Notes under the pieces: model-generated
Seen by the model: only the letters and a program-made list of their open reading frames with translations
Database searches by the model: none
What the model was told of the DNA's origin: nothing
Made by a program: the position numbers and the translations under genes
Part shown: one piece after another, positions 16,117 to 24,050 of the stretch
How positions within the stretch are numbered: the first letter of the stretch is position 1
How the letters are laid out: each line of letters begins with the position of its first letter
Assembly: GCF_012641275.1 (NCBI RefSeq)
Contig: NZ_JABAIA010000003.1
Span: 62,001-126,000, forward strand
From: Chitinophaga varians
Lineage (GTDB): Bacteria > Bacteroidota > Bacteroidia > Chitinophagales > Chitinophagaceae
DNA length: 64,000 nt
Direction: 5' to 3'

Positions 16117-17001
16117 ATGGATTTTGGCGCCCTTTGGCAATCTTACGATCAACTGGACCTGAGCCTGCCGGCTGATGCCTGGCCTACCACGGCCGTATTG
16201 AGCGGTGTCGCGGGCGATAGTGTGCTGAGGATAGGCACTTCCGGCTGGAGCCGGAAAGAATATGCCGGCACCCTGTATACCAAAGGCATTAAAGATACCC
16301 TGGCAGAATACAGCCGGTTGTTCAACTGTGTGGAGCTGAACGCCACCCATTACAAAATTTACAGTCCTGATGATATCCGCAAATGGACGGATAAGACCAA
16401 AGGGCGCGATTTCCGTTTTTGTCCCAAAGTACCGCAGTCCATCAGTCATCACAGCACCTTGCTGAATGCCGGTACGGAAACCGCTGCTTTCCTGGAAAGT
16501 ATAAGGGCGTTTGAAACGCAGCTGGGGCCGGTATTCCTGCAGCTTAGCGAACATTTTTCTCCCGTACGTAAGCTGAACCTTTATAAATACCTGGAGCTGC
16601 TGCCCCGGGACATCCGTTTTTATGTGGAGGTGCGGCATCCTGATTGGTTTGAAAAAACCGCAGAGCGGGAAGAATTCTTTCGTACGCTGCACCAGCTGGG
16701 CATTGGAGTAGTGATGACAGACACGCCCGGCAGGCGCGATTGTCTGCATATGGCACATACCATTCCACACCTGTTCCTGCGGTTCGTGACAAAGGGAGGG
16801 CATCCGCTGGACGTTACACGGCTCCACGCCTGGAAGGAACGCCTCGATGCCTGGAAAGCACAGGGCCTGCAGGATATTTATTTCTTCCTGCATGTGCATG
16901 ACGGCGTACATGAGGCGGATTTTTACCAGGTGGTAAGGAAAGTATTCGGGCTGCCGGAGCTGTCACCACAACCACAGCAAACACAGATGTCACTGTTCTA
17001 A
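16117..17001 (+). CDS. DUF72 (YecE-like) protein
   Basis: The 294-residue protein has the DUF72 pattern: RIGTSGWS near residue 35, FNCVELNATHYKI, FRFCPKVPQSISH, LGPVFLQLSEHFSP and FYVEVRHPDWF, which together form a TIM-barrel-like fold of unknown activity. The length fits the family. The last residues are QTQMSLF, which match the bacterial beta-clamp-binding consensus (Q, small/hydrophobic, S/D, L, F), suggesting a link with DNA replication or repair. Its own promoter element lies 34 bp upstream. Function is unproven for the whole family. Confidence 0.9.
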   Translation: MDFGALWQSYDQLDLSLPADAWPTTAVLSGVAGDSVLRIGTSGWSRKEYAGTLYTKGIKDTLAEYSRLFNCVELNATHYKIYSPDDIRKWTDKTKGRDFRFCPKVPQSISHHSTLLNAGTETAAFLESIRAFETQLGPVFLQLSEHFSPVRKLNLYKYLELLPRDIRFYVEVRHPDWFEKTAEREEFFRTLHQLGIGVVMTDTPGRRDCLHMAHTIPHLFLRFVTKGGHPLDVTRLHAWKERLDAWKAQGLQDIYFFLHVHDGVHEADFYQVVRKVFGLPELSPQPQQTQMSLF

Positions 17002-17092
17002 GCAGCCACGGCGGCAGTGCATTATAACTTTCGGATAACATTTCCCCTGCGCAAAAAGTGCGAAATTACAGCATAACCAAACCCCAAATGTT

Positions 17093-17386
17093 ATGCGTAC
17101 CATGCTAAAAGTCGTGATGGAAGTTTCGGCCGGCAATGAAGCCATTAAAAAAGGCCGTCTCCCCGAAATCATCAAAGCTACTGTCGATAAAATCAAGCCT
17201 GAAGCAACTTACTTTTTCGCATCGGAAGGCTGCCGTACCTGCCTCATGGTATTCGATATGAAAGATCCATCTCAGATCCCGGTTATTGCGGAACCATTTT
17301 TTATGGAGCTGAACGCCAAACTGGAATTTCAGCCTGTGATGAATGTGGAAGACCTGCAAAAGGGGCTTGCCGCAGCCGGCAAATAA
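17093..17386 (+). CDS. Small protein of unknown function
   Basis: The 97-residue protein (LKVVMEVSAGNEAIKKGRLP at the N-terminus, FFASEGCRTCLMVFDMKD in the middle) has an alternating strand-helix pattern that suggests a small ferredoxin-like alpha/beta fold of the kind found in dimeric alpha-beta barrel proteins. A CxxC pair (EGCRTC) is present, which could be structural or redox-active. It has no membrane segment. A near-match -7 element (TAACTTTC, 17025-17032) lies upstream, and a strong hairpin follows, so it is probably monocistronic. Confidence 0.75.
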   Translation: MRTMLKVVMEVSAGNEAIKKGRLPEIIKATVDKIKPEATYFFASEGCRTCLMVFDMKDPSQIPVIAEPFFMELNAKLEFQPVMNVEDLQKGLAAAGK

Positions 17387-17419
17387 AAATATTGCTGTAG
17401 AAAAGTAAACAATGAAGAT

Positions 17420-17462
17420 AGCCGGTATGATGGTTTTCATACCGGCTGTTAATGTTTTTACC
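17420..17462 (+). terminator. Rho-independent-like terminator
   Basis: An 11-bp perfect stem (17420-17430 with 17437-17447) with a six-base loop is followed by a T-rich run to about 17460. It lies 34 bp after the small protein gene. Confidence 0.7.
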
Positions 17463-17553
17463 AAAAATTCAACTTCTCTTCAAAATGTTTTTTATGGGAA
17501 CAGCGCTACATTTTTTATGAGATTACTATGTCAATAGATAGGGGATGAAGACC

Positions 17554-17561
17554 TAATTTTG
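17554..17561 (+). promoter_or_regulatory. -7 promoter element TAATTTTG
   Basis: An exact TAnnTTTG match ends where a TTG-initiated frame would begin (17559). The real start is therefore the ATG at 17592, about 24 bp after the predicted transcription start. Confidence 0.65.
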
Positions 17562-17591
17562 CAGCGAATTGAATCACCAGCCTCTGTAAAA

Positions 17592-18833
17592 ATGACGACC
17601 AGCACTGTTAGACCTATTAAGGAAGGCAACATCGGGATAGCGACCCTGCTCGCTTTTGCCATGATACCCATGTCGGGATTTGCCACCGACATTTACATTC
17701 CCTCGCTGCCAGGCATGACCAATGCACTCGGTATTTCCAGCAGCGAAGCACAACTAACGCTTAGCCTGTTCCTGATCAGCTACGGCGTTTCACAACTCTT
17801 CATCGGTGGATTGCTTGACAGCTACGGCCGCTACAGGATAGCCCTGGTGTCCATGTTGCTTTTCTGCATTTCATGCGGTATCATCGCTAATACGCACAGC
17901 TTATATGTGGTATATGCCATGAGGATCGTGCATGGCATCACCATCGCTGCTATGGTGGTGAGTAAAAGAGCGCTTTTTGTAGACCTCTACTCCGGCGAAA
18001 AATTAAAACATTACCTCAGCTTCTTTACCATTATATGGTCTACCGGGCCTATCATAGCGCCTTTCATCGGTGGTTACCTGGAGGTGAACTTCGGCTGGGA
18101 ATCGAATTTTTATTTCCTGGGCGGATATGCCGCGCTGTTGCTGGTATTGGAAGTGTTCTTCAGCGGAGAGACCCTCAAACAGAAAACACCGTTCCATCCG
18201 GCGAAGATAGTGTCTATCTATTATGAGATGCTGCGCACCAGCAGTTTTACGCTAGGTATCGGTATGCTGGGACTGGCTTACACCATGGTGATGATCTACA
18301 ACATGTCAGGGCCTTTCATCATTGAACATTATTTTAATTTGTCGCCGGTGGTAACAGGCTACTGTTCCCTGTTCCTGGGCTTTGCCTGGATGGTGGGCGG
18401 TTTCGTTGGCAAAGGGACCATTAACAAGCCCTTTGTCCGCAAGATGAATGTCAATATAGGCTGCCAGCTTATAGCGGCCTTTGCGCTGTGGGGCACGTTC
18501 CTGCTGTTCAACCAGTTGTGGACGGTACTGGTATTCGCCTTCCTCGTGCATGTGGGAGCAGGCTTCACTTACAATAACTACTTTACTTACTGCCTGCAAC
18601 GGTTCCCCAAAAATGCAGGCATCGCCGGAGGCCTTACTGGTGGCCTGGTATACGTGATCGTGTCCATGCTCAGTGCGGGGATCATTTATGTGTTGCCCGC
18701 CAAAGACGGACAGAATTTGTCTTTCAGCTACATGGCGCTGATCGTGGCCAGCGGAGTGGTGATGTACCGGGTGTTGATCGTGAACTGGCAGGAAGCCGCC
18801 GCACTGCAACGGGAAACCACGCCGGCGGTGTAG
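17592..18833 (+). CDS. Bcr/CflA-like MFS multidrug efflux transporter
   Basis: The 413-residue protein has twelve predicted helices. The first helix ends ATDIYIPSLPGM, a signature of Bcr/CflA-type drug:proton antiporters, followed by the loop motif GGLLDSYGRYR (about residues 78-88) and GPIIAPFIGGYL in helix 5. Proteins of this group export bicyclomycin, chloramphenicol or other compounds, but the substrate here is unknown. The ATG at 17592 is used because the frame upstream lies within the promoter. The convergent AraC gene ends one base after its stop codon, so the two genes could interfere in transcription, and the regulator may control the pump. Confidence 0.88.
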   Translation: MTTSTVRPIKEGNIGIATLLAFAMIPMSGFATDIYIPSLPGMTNALGISSSEAQLTLSLFLISYGVSQLFIGGLLDSYGRYRIALVSMLLFCISCGIIANTHSLYVVYAMRIVHGITIAAMVVSKRALFVDLYSGEKLKHYLSFFTIIWSTGPIIAPFIGGYLEVNFGWESNFYFLGGYAALLLVLEVFFSGETLKQKTPFHPAKIVSIYYEMLRTSSFTLGIGMLGLAYTMVMIYNMSGPFIIEHYFNLSPVVTGYCSLFLGFAWMVGGFVGKGTINKPFVRKMNVNIGCQLIAAFALWGTFLLFNQLWTVLVFAFLVHVGAGFTYNNYFTYCLQRFPKNAGIAGGLTGGLVYVIVSMLSAGIIYVLPAKDGQNLSFSYMALIVASGVVMYRVLIVNWQEAAALQRETTPAV

Positions 18834-18834
18834 T

Positions 18835-19701
18835 TTAAGGAAGGATGTCTACTGCTGATTGACTGTCCCTGAATGCAGAGATATTGATACCGGTGTACAT
18901 TTTAAAAAAACGGCTGAAATGGGCGGGGCTTTCAAACCCCAGTTCATAAGCGATCTCCTTGGCTGTCTTACCGGTATAATGAAGGTATCGTTTTGCTTCC
19001 AGTATGATCCTGTTTTGAATAAGCCTGGAGGGGGCGGGCTGTTCCAGCAGCGCAAAGATATTACTAAGTGTCTTGGCTGATTTGTTCAGTGCGCCTGCAT
19101 AAAACTTTACGCCGTGTTCCTTTCTGAATGAGCATTCCAACAGCAGGGAAAACTTCCGGACAATATCCATTCTTTCATCTGAAAACTGTTGATAGCAATC
19201 GCTTTGCTGTTTGGCGATACGGGTTGTTTTGATGATCAGGTGTTTCAGCAGGGTACGCAGCATTTCTCCCTGAAAAGGGTCCTGGGACGGCCATTCTGCG
19301 GAGAATGCTTTCTCCAGGTATTGTATTTCTTCCTGTTGGCTTTTATCCAGTTTGATGAACATGGGGTGATGAATGCCATAGAAAAGAAACCCGACGCAGC
19401 CCACTTCTGCATCGTGGTCCACGATACAGTAGAATTCCCGGTTAAACTGCCATGCTACCAGTTGGTCCGGGGCTTCAAATACAAAATGCTGATTGGATAC
19501 CAATGGCAGGATGGAAGCTGTGGGCATCATATAACTGATCTCATCAATGGTTACCCGTTGTGCTTTCCCCTTGTTGTACACAAAGGTATTGATCGGCACG
19601 GTGGGTTTATGCATCCCTGCTCCCTTAAACCGGTCATTGTTGACATGCATAATGAACCGTGCCGATGTCGCTTTTTCATCATATTCACTTACCATACACA
19701 T
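18835..19701 (-). CDS. AraC-family transcriptional regulator
   Basis: The 288-residue protein has an N-terminal sensor-like part (about 20-150) and a C-terminal AraC DNA-binding domain with KTAKEIAYELGFESPAHFSR and FKMYTGINISAFR (about 240-280). Its ATG (19699-19701) directly follows the TAA stop codon of the spondin-domain gene, and a second ATG two codons later (19695) is also possible. Translation is therefore probably coupled to the spondin gene. On the other side it converges on the Bcr/CflA pump with one base between the stop codons. Either neighbour could be its target. Confidence 0.9.
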   Translation of the reverse strand: MCMVSEYDEKATSARFIMHVNNDRFKGAGMHKPTVPINTFVYNKGKAQRVTIDEISYMMPTASILPLVSNQHFVFEAPDQLVAWQFNREFYCIVDHDAEVGCVGFLFYGIHHPMFIKLDKSQQEEIQYLEKAFSAEWPSQDPFQGEMLRTLLKHLIIKTTRIAKQQSDCYQQFSDERMDIVRKFSLLLECSFRKEHGVKFYAGALNKSAKTLSNIFALLEQPAPSRLIQNRIILEAKRYLHYTGKTAKEIAYELGFESPAHFSRFFKMYTGINISAFRDSQSAVDILP

Positions 19702-21006
19702 TTACTGAAGAGTTACCTTAATGATATTGGGTATTGCCGGTAGTGTGGTAAAGTCATTGGGATTGGGTACTGCTGTTATGTTTTTGTTTTCCGGGAGAGG
19801 AGTGCCGCCAAAGTTGGCTTGTGTGAAGCCTGCCCCCGGAAACTGGTTGACAGCGGTGCCATCATCAAAAAGGGCAATCGATCCGGAGATATCGCCGGTC
19901 TGAGTGGCATCCGTACCATTGCCGGTCGACGCAAAGAACCAGTCGTTTGATAAGCCGTACATGGTGGCGATTGCTATCCTGTCGCCGTTAGCCACGCTCA
20001 ACTGCTGCGAAACCTTGCCGCCTGTCTGGCCGCCGGTTTTGGGCAATAATACCGTAGTGTTGGGGGCTGGTAACACATATACGTTTTTAACGCCTTTTAC
20101 TGTTTTCAAATAAGCTGCCAGATCGCTGGCATCACCGGTCTGAGCGAGTTTTTTCAATCCCTGGCCGCGGTCGTTTTCTCCTGTCTTATAGATCGGGTTG
20201 TCAATACCGTTATACACCACCACCAATATAGGCGATAATGGCGTAAAAATACCGGTTTGCCCACTGATATAATTTCCCAGCACGCTGTTGTCTCCCATTT
20301 CTGCGATGTTGGTTAACCCGTTGGCGCTGGGTTTACCGGCTTCGTACAGCGGATTGGGGCTTAATAAATTGCCACCGGCAAGGTAGGAGACTGTCCACAC
20401 GCCCGGACTGAAAGGGGTGGGGTTGGACGTGCCGCCGGAGGTGTTGGTGATGGTTAATGTAAAGATAGAATTGCCGTTGTAATGCAAACTGGCCTTCATC
20501 AGGGCTGATGCTGCGGCATAGGTATTGCCCTGCGCGTCTGTGCCGTTTACTTCTGTTATGTTTTTGGGGGTGTCTTCTGCCGTGCCCGGATGCATGACGG
20601 AAGCTCCCGGTGCCTGGTTAATCCGGGTGCCATTGTCCCAAAGTTTTACCTGGGCTGAAACATCGCCTTCTATGGGCGTTCCGTCATCTTTGTATACTTT
20701 GATGCCGGGGTTGGCGGGGGCGAAAAAAAGGTCATTGGACCACCCGTACATGGTGGCGAACGACACTGCCTGGCCTTTTCCGGCGGAGAACTGGAAGGAT
20801 ATGGATTCTCCCGGCATAATCACGGGTGAACTGCCGGTGTTTTTAAAAGTGCCTGATTCAACCAGCGGTCTTGAATCCAATATGTTCTCTACCGTGATCG
20901 TGGGGGATGATGTCATGCCCATATTGCCCTCATCATCCTTATTGCAGGCGGATATTATCAGGGAGAGCCCTAAAAAGGACGCCCATGCCGGTTGCTTGTT
21001 TTTCAT
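19702..21006 (-). CDS. Spondin-domain lipoprotein (two domains)
   Basis: The 434-residue product begins with a lipoprotein signal (lipobox IISAC, Cys21). Two spondin-N-like domains follow, at about 35-215 and 230-434. Each contains the pattern ATMYGxSNDxFFA, a GD-S segment, LxDxGTxxNQxPGA and a final strand, as in Bacteroidota spondin-domain proteins. These are surface or periplasmic beta-sandwich proteins of unknown ligand. An exact -7 element lies 28 bp upstream. The AraC gene starts immediately after its stop codon. Confidence 0.88.
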   Translation of the reverse strand: MKNKQPAWASFLGLSLIISACNKDDEGNMGMTSSPTITVENILDSRPLVESGTFKNTGSSPVIMPGESISFQFSAGKGQAVSFATMYGWSNDLFFAPANPGIKVYKDDGTPIEGDVSAQVKLWDNGTRINQAPGASVMHPGTAEDTPKNITEVNGTDAQGNTYAAASALMKASLHYNGNSIFTLTITNTSGGTSNPTPFSPGVWTVSYLAGGNLLSPNPLYEAGKPSANGLTNIAEMGDNSVLGNYISGQTGIFTPLSPILVVVYNGIDNPIYKTGENDRGQGLKKLAQTGDASDLAAYLKTVKGVKNVYVLPAPNTTVLLPKTGGQTGGKVSQQLSVANGDRIAIATMYGLSNDWFFASTGNGTDATQTGDISGSIALFDDGTAVNQFPGAGFTQANFGGTPLPENKNITAVPNPNDFTTLPAIPNIIKVTLQ

Positions 21007-21033
21007 GCTGATCTTTTTTATTAGGAATCAAAA

Positions 21034-21041
21034 CAAAGATA
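21034..21041 (-). promoter_or_regulatory. -7 promoter element TATCTTTG (minus strand)
   Basis: An exact TAnnTTTG element on the minus strand lies 28 bp upstream of the spondin lipoprotein start and should drive the spondin-AraC pair. Confidence 0.65.
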
Positions 21042-21172
21042 ACCGGATAGAGAGGGCCGGTTGATATCTGATTTTCCCTGTGAGTTGACGAATTTTCCCG
21101 ACATGAGGCGTAACATAGTAGCCATGTCATTTGGCCGCCATGGAAAAATCAGGGTGGAGGGGGAAATGTAAA

Positions 21173-21210
21173 AATAAACCGCGGCAGGGAACGAGCTGCC
21201 GCGGTTTATT
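21173..21210 (-). terminator. Terminator of the HEAT-repeat operon
   Basis: A 15-bp perfect stem (21173-21187 with 21196-21210) with an eight-base loop lies 6 bp after the last HEAT gene. In the minus direction it is followed by a T run. Confidence 0.8.
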
Positions 21211-21215
21211 ATTTT

Positions 21216-24008
21216 TTATGCAGGACGAAGTTTTTCTTCCAGCTGTTGCAATGCATTATTAATCACAGACAGTTGTTCTTTCACCTGCCGGGTGTGCGGA
21301 TACCGTGCCAGCAGGTCTTTCAGCAGTTGGTAGCCTTCGGCATGATTGCCCGCCTGTAAGGTTTTAGCGGCCTGTTGAAACAGCTGCACGGCCGCTTCCT
21401 GATCAGGGTCGTATACCGGGAAGTTCTTGTAGGAAAAAGTCTCCCAAAGGTCCTGGTCCCAGGGCCAGTGCTGATGCAGCAGATCTTTGTTCATTCCTTT
21501 AAGCACCTGCGGGAACTGTTTGTTTTTCAGGACGGGGTCCAGTCGATGCGCCAACTGACATACGCCTGCGTATATAAGCGTGGCGGCATCTGCGAGGGCA
21601 GGCGGAGCCGGCTGGCCGTTGAGGCGGTTCACATAGTCATTCCATTTTTTCCAGAAGGTGTACATCATCCGGTCGCCCAGCGGGTTGCGGGCGGTGAGCT
21701 GCTGATATCCTTTGAAAAGCAGGGTGAGGAACTGTTCCAGCCGTTGATTGTCGCCATATAACTGTTTCGCCCATACGCCGTTGCTATTGCGGAACAGGTG
21801 CTCCAGCACCAGGTAAGGCAATGTGGCGTTGGTATCTTCACCTGCCGGCAGTTCGCTGAACACCTGCATGATATGGTCTCCCGGTTCAATTGCAAATACC
21901 AGGTCTGCAATTGGCCACTGGCCGTACGGACAGGTCCATCCACCGGCATATTCCCAGTCGTTGAATGTTTGTATGCGGCGTTTGGAATGCAGCTGCGGCA
22001 GGCGGTGCTGCATAAACTGTACATACCGTTCCTGTGTAAACAGCCGGAGTAGCCGTTCCCGGTACTCCAGGTCGATGAAGCCTGCCTGCTCCAGGTATTT
22101 GCGGACCACATATACGCCTTCCGTGTCCTGTGAAGTAAGGATATAGTCGAGGCTGAGGGTCACCAGTTCCGGTGTTACCAGCTTGCCTTGTTGCAGGATG
22201 CCGGTCACCTGTTGCAGCAGCCCGGAGGACTTCGGCGTTTGCAGCAGCATCTGGTACAGCGCAATGATCTCGCCTTTTTTGATGGTGCGGTTGTTCCACG
22301 CGTCGTTGATGAGGCGTTGCACTTCCATGAAGCTCTGCATGCCGTTGTTTTTCATCATGGCATCTTTGAGCGTGGGCAGGAAGGCGCCTGTCTGGTCTGC
22401 TTTTTCTGCGCCCTGTAGCAGCCATGTGGCGCCGGTGACAGACACCAGGTAAGGCAGTTCCGCTCTTAGGCCCGGATGTTGTTCCGCCAGCTGGCCGATC
22501 AGTTTCACCCATTCATCCAGTGGCTGCTGCGGGTACCAGGCGATGTGCCGGTAGAGTGCCTGTAACAGGGAAGGGGCCAGCTGACTGAAATCTGCTTCCA
22601 GTGTTTTCAGCACGCGGTAGATGCGGTCCAGCTCATGGATATCTTTAGCCTGGTCGAGCAGGAGGCCGAGGCTTTTACGAAGATGCGGGTTGTCGCTGTA
22701 GGAGAAGGTTTGCAGCCGGTCGATCACCTGTTGTTTGAGAGCGGCAGGGTACCACTGTCCCTCCAGGATGTCACAATACAGCTGTAACAGCGCCGGCTGG
22801 AATTGTTCCTGTATGGTCACCTCACACGCGGCGGTGGCGAGTTGTGTTTTCAGGTGATGGTCTGTTTCCGTGGTGGCCAGTTCTACGAGCAAACGCGCTG
22901 TCTCTGCGGATTTGCGGCCGGTTTGCAGGATTACCTGTACCATGGCGCTGCGCAGCGCCAGTAGTGGCTCCTGCCGGATAGCTGCTGCCAGTGCCGGTTC
23001 CAGCTGCTCCTGGAAGGCGGCAAAGCGGGATGTCAGCAACGGCAGCGTCGCTTCTCTTACATATGGATTGGCATCCTGCATCCCGCTGACGATCAGCTGT
23101 GGCATATCTGCCTGTTGTAACAGTGTGAGCAGCCTGATCTTCAGCCCTGCGGACGGTGTGGCGACAAACAGGGCTGCGAAGGCGTCCTGTAGCTCCGGGT
23201 GGGCGGTAAGCCTTCCGGTGACCAGCGCCAGCAGATCGGGGAGGTCCGGCATTTGTTGCAACGCCTGGAAGATGCCTTTGAACAGTGTTTCATCTACCTG
23301 TCGCATGCCGGCCAGCAGGCTGATGATAGCCTCGCGTACGGGCAACGATGTTTCTGTTGGTATCATGGCGGCCAGCTGTGACAGCGCATCGGAGGGCACT
23401 TGCGGCATGGCCGCCAGAAAACCGATTGCCGTTAGCCGCAGATGGGTGGCTTCCAGTGGTCCGGTAAACTGCAGGGCCATCGTGGCGGCGGCAGGTAAGG
23501 GCAGCTGTTGCACGAGTGCCAGTAGTGCTTCGCGGCACGCCGCCGGCGCCTGCGGGATGTATTCACCTATCCTGCCGATGGTAGCCTCCGATTTGCGGAC
23601 GCTGTTTCGCAGGCCCTGAATACTGGCCAGCTGTATAGCTGTATCAAGGTCATGGGCCATCGTTTCGGCCAGTATGTCCTGTATATCGTCAACATGCGCG
23701 GCCAGCGAAGCCAGGGTGCTGACGGCCATCAGCCGCAACGGGCGCTCGGGGTCCAGGCAGGCAATGAGGGCCAGCGTGGAGATATAGGATGGATGGTCCG
23801 TTACACGGGCACTGTCCAGTTCACATAACTGTTGTAGCATCGCTGTTTTTACAGCGACTGTTGTCTCCGCCTGTACGGCATCGCATAATCTGGTAATGCC
23901 TTCTGCCGCTTCCAGGAAGGGACGCAGCCGGGAAAGGGCGGTCAGCCGCTCTTCTGTACTGCGTTCTGTAGATAGTAGTATATCGAATAATAAGATTTCT
24001 TCCGACAT
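21216..24008 (-). CDS. Large HEAT-repeat protein (930 aa)
   Basis: The protein is built almost wholly of paired helices of 30-40 residues with the HEAT pattern (for example ERPLRLMAVSTLASLAAHVDD, about residues 90-110; ANPYVREATLPLLTS, about 310-325), covering about residues 1-640. There is no signal peptide or membrane segment, so it is cytosolic. A distinct region (about 680-830) contains NDWEYAGGWTCPYGQWPIADLVF and tryptophan-rich motifs. The last 60 residues (AVQLFQQAAKTLQAGNHAEGY) resemble a TPR hairpin. HEAT solenoids are scaffolds, so partner proteins are expected. It is the last gene of the operon, after two other HEAT proteins and an Sm-like protein. Function is unknown. Confidence 0.85.
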   Translation of the reverse strand: MSEEILLFDILLSTERSTEERLTALSRLRPFLEAAEGITRLCDAVQAETTVAVKTAMLQQLCELDSARVTDHPSYISTLALIACLDPERPLRLMAVSTLASLAAHVDDIQDILAETMAHDLDTAIQLASIQGLRNSVRKSEATIGRIGEYIPQAPAACREALLALVQQLPLPAAATMALQFTGPLEATHLRLTAIGFLAAMPQVPSDALSQLAAMIPTETSLPVREAIISLLAGMRQVDETLFKGIFQALQQMPDLPDLLALVTGRLTAHPELQDAFAALFVATPSAGLKIRLLTLLQQADMPQLIVSGMQDANPYVREATLPLLTSRFAAFQEQLEPALAAAIRQEPLLALRSAMVQVILQTGRKSAETARLLVELATTETDHHLKTQLATAACEVTIQEQFQPALLQLYCDILEGQWYPAALKQQVIDRLQTFSYSDNPHLRKSLGLLLDQAKDIHELDRIYRVLKTLEADFSQLAPSLLQALYRHIAWYPQQPLDEWVKLIGQLAEQHPGLRAELPYLVSVTGATWLLQGAEKADQTGAFLPTLKDAMMKNNGMQSFMEVQRLINDAWNNRTIKKGEIIALYQMLLQTPKSSGLLQQVTGILQQGKLVTPELVTLSLDYILTSQDTEGVYVVRKYLEQAGFIDLEYRERLLRLFTQERYVQFMQHRLPQLHSKRRIQTFNDWEYAGGWTCPYGQWPIADLVFAIEPGDHIMQVFSELPAGEDTNATLPYLVLEHLFRNSNGVWAKQLYGDNQRLEQFLTLLFKGYQQLTARNPLGDRMMYTFWKKWNDYVNRLNGQPAPPALADAATLIYAGVCQLAHRLDPVLKNKQFPQVLKGMNKDLLHQHWPWDQDLWETFSYKNFPVYDPDQEAAVQLFQQAAKTLQAGNHAEGYQLLKDLLARYPHTRQVKEQLSVINNALQQLEEKLRPA

Positions 24009-24050
24009 ATGTTGTGCTGTGAAGATGATGAAATAATGTACCAGCGCCGG

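Noticed and set aside
15949..16911. A 320-residue frame antisense to the tail-fibre end and the DUF72 gene
   Set aside because: It overlaps two well-supported genes in the opposite frame and shows no family pattern.
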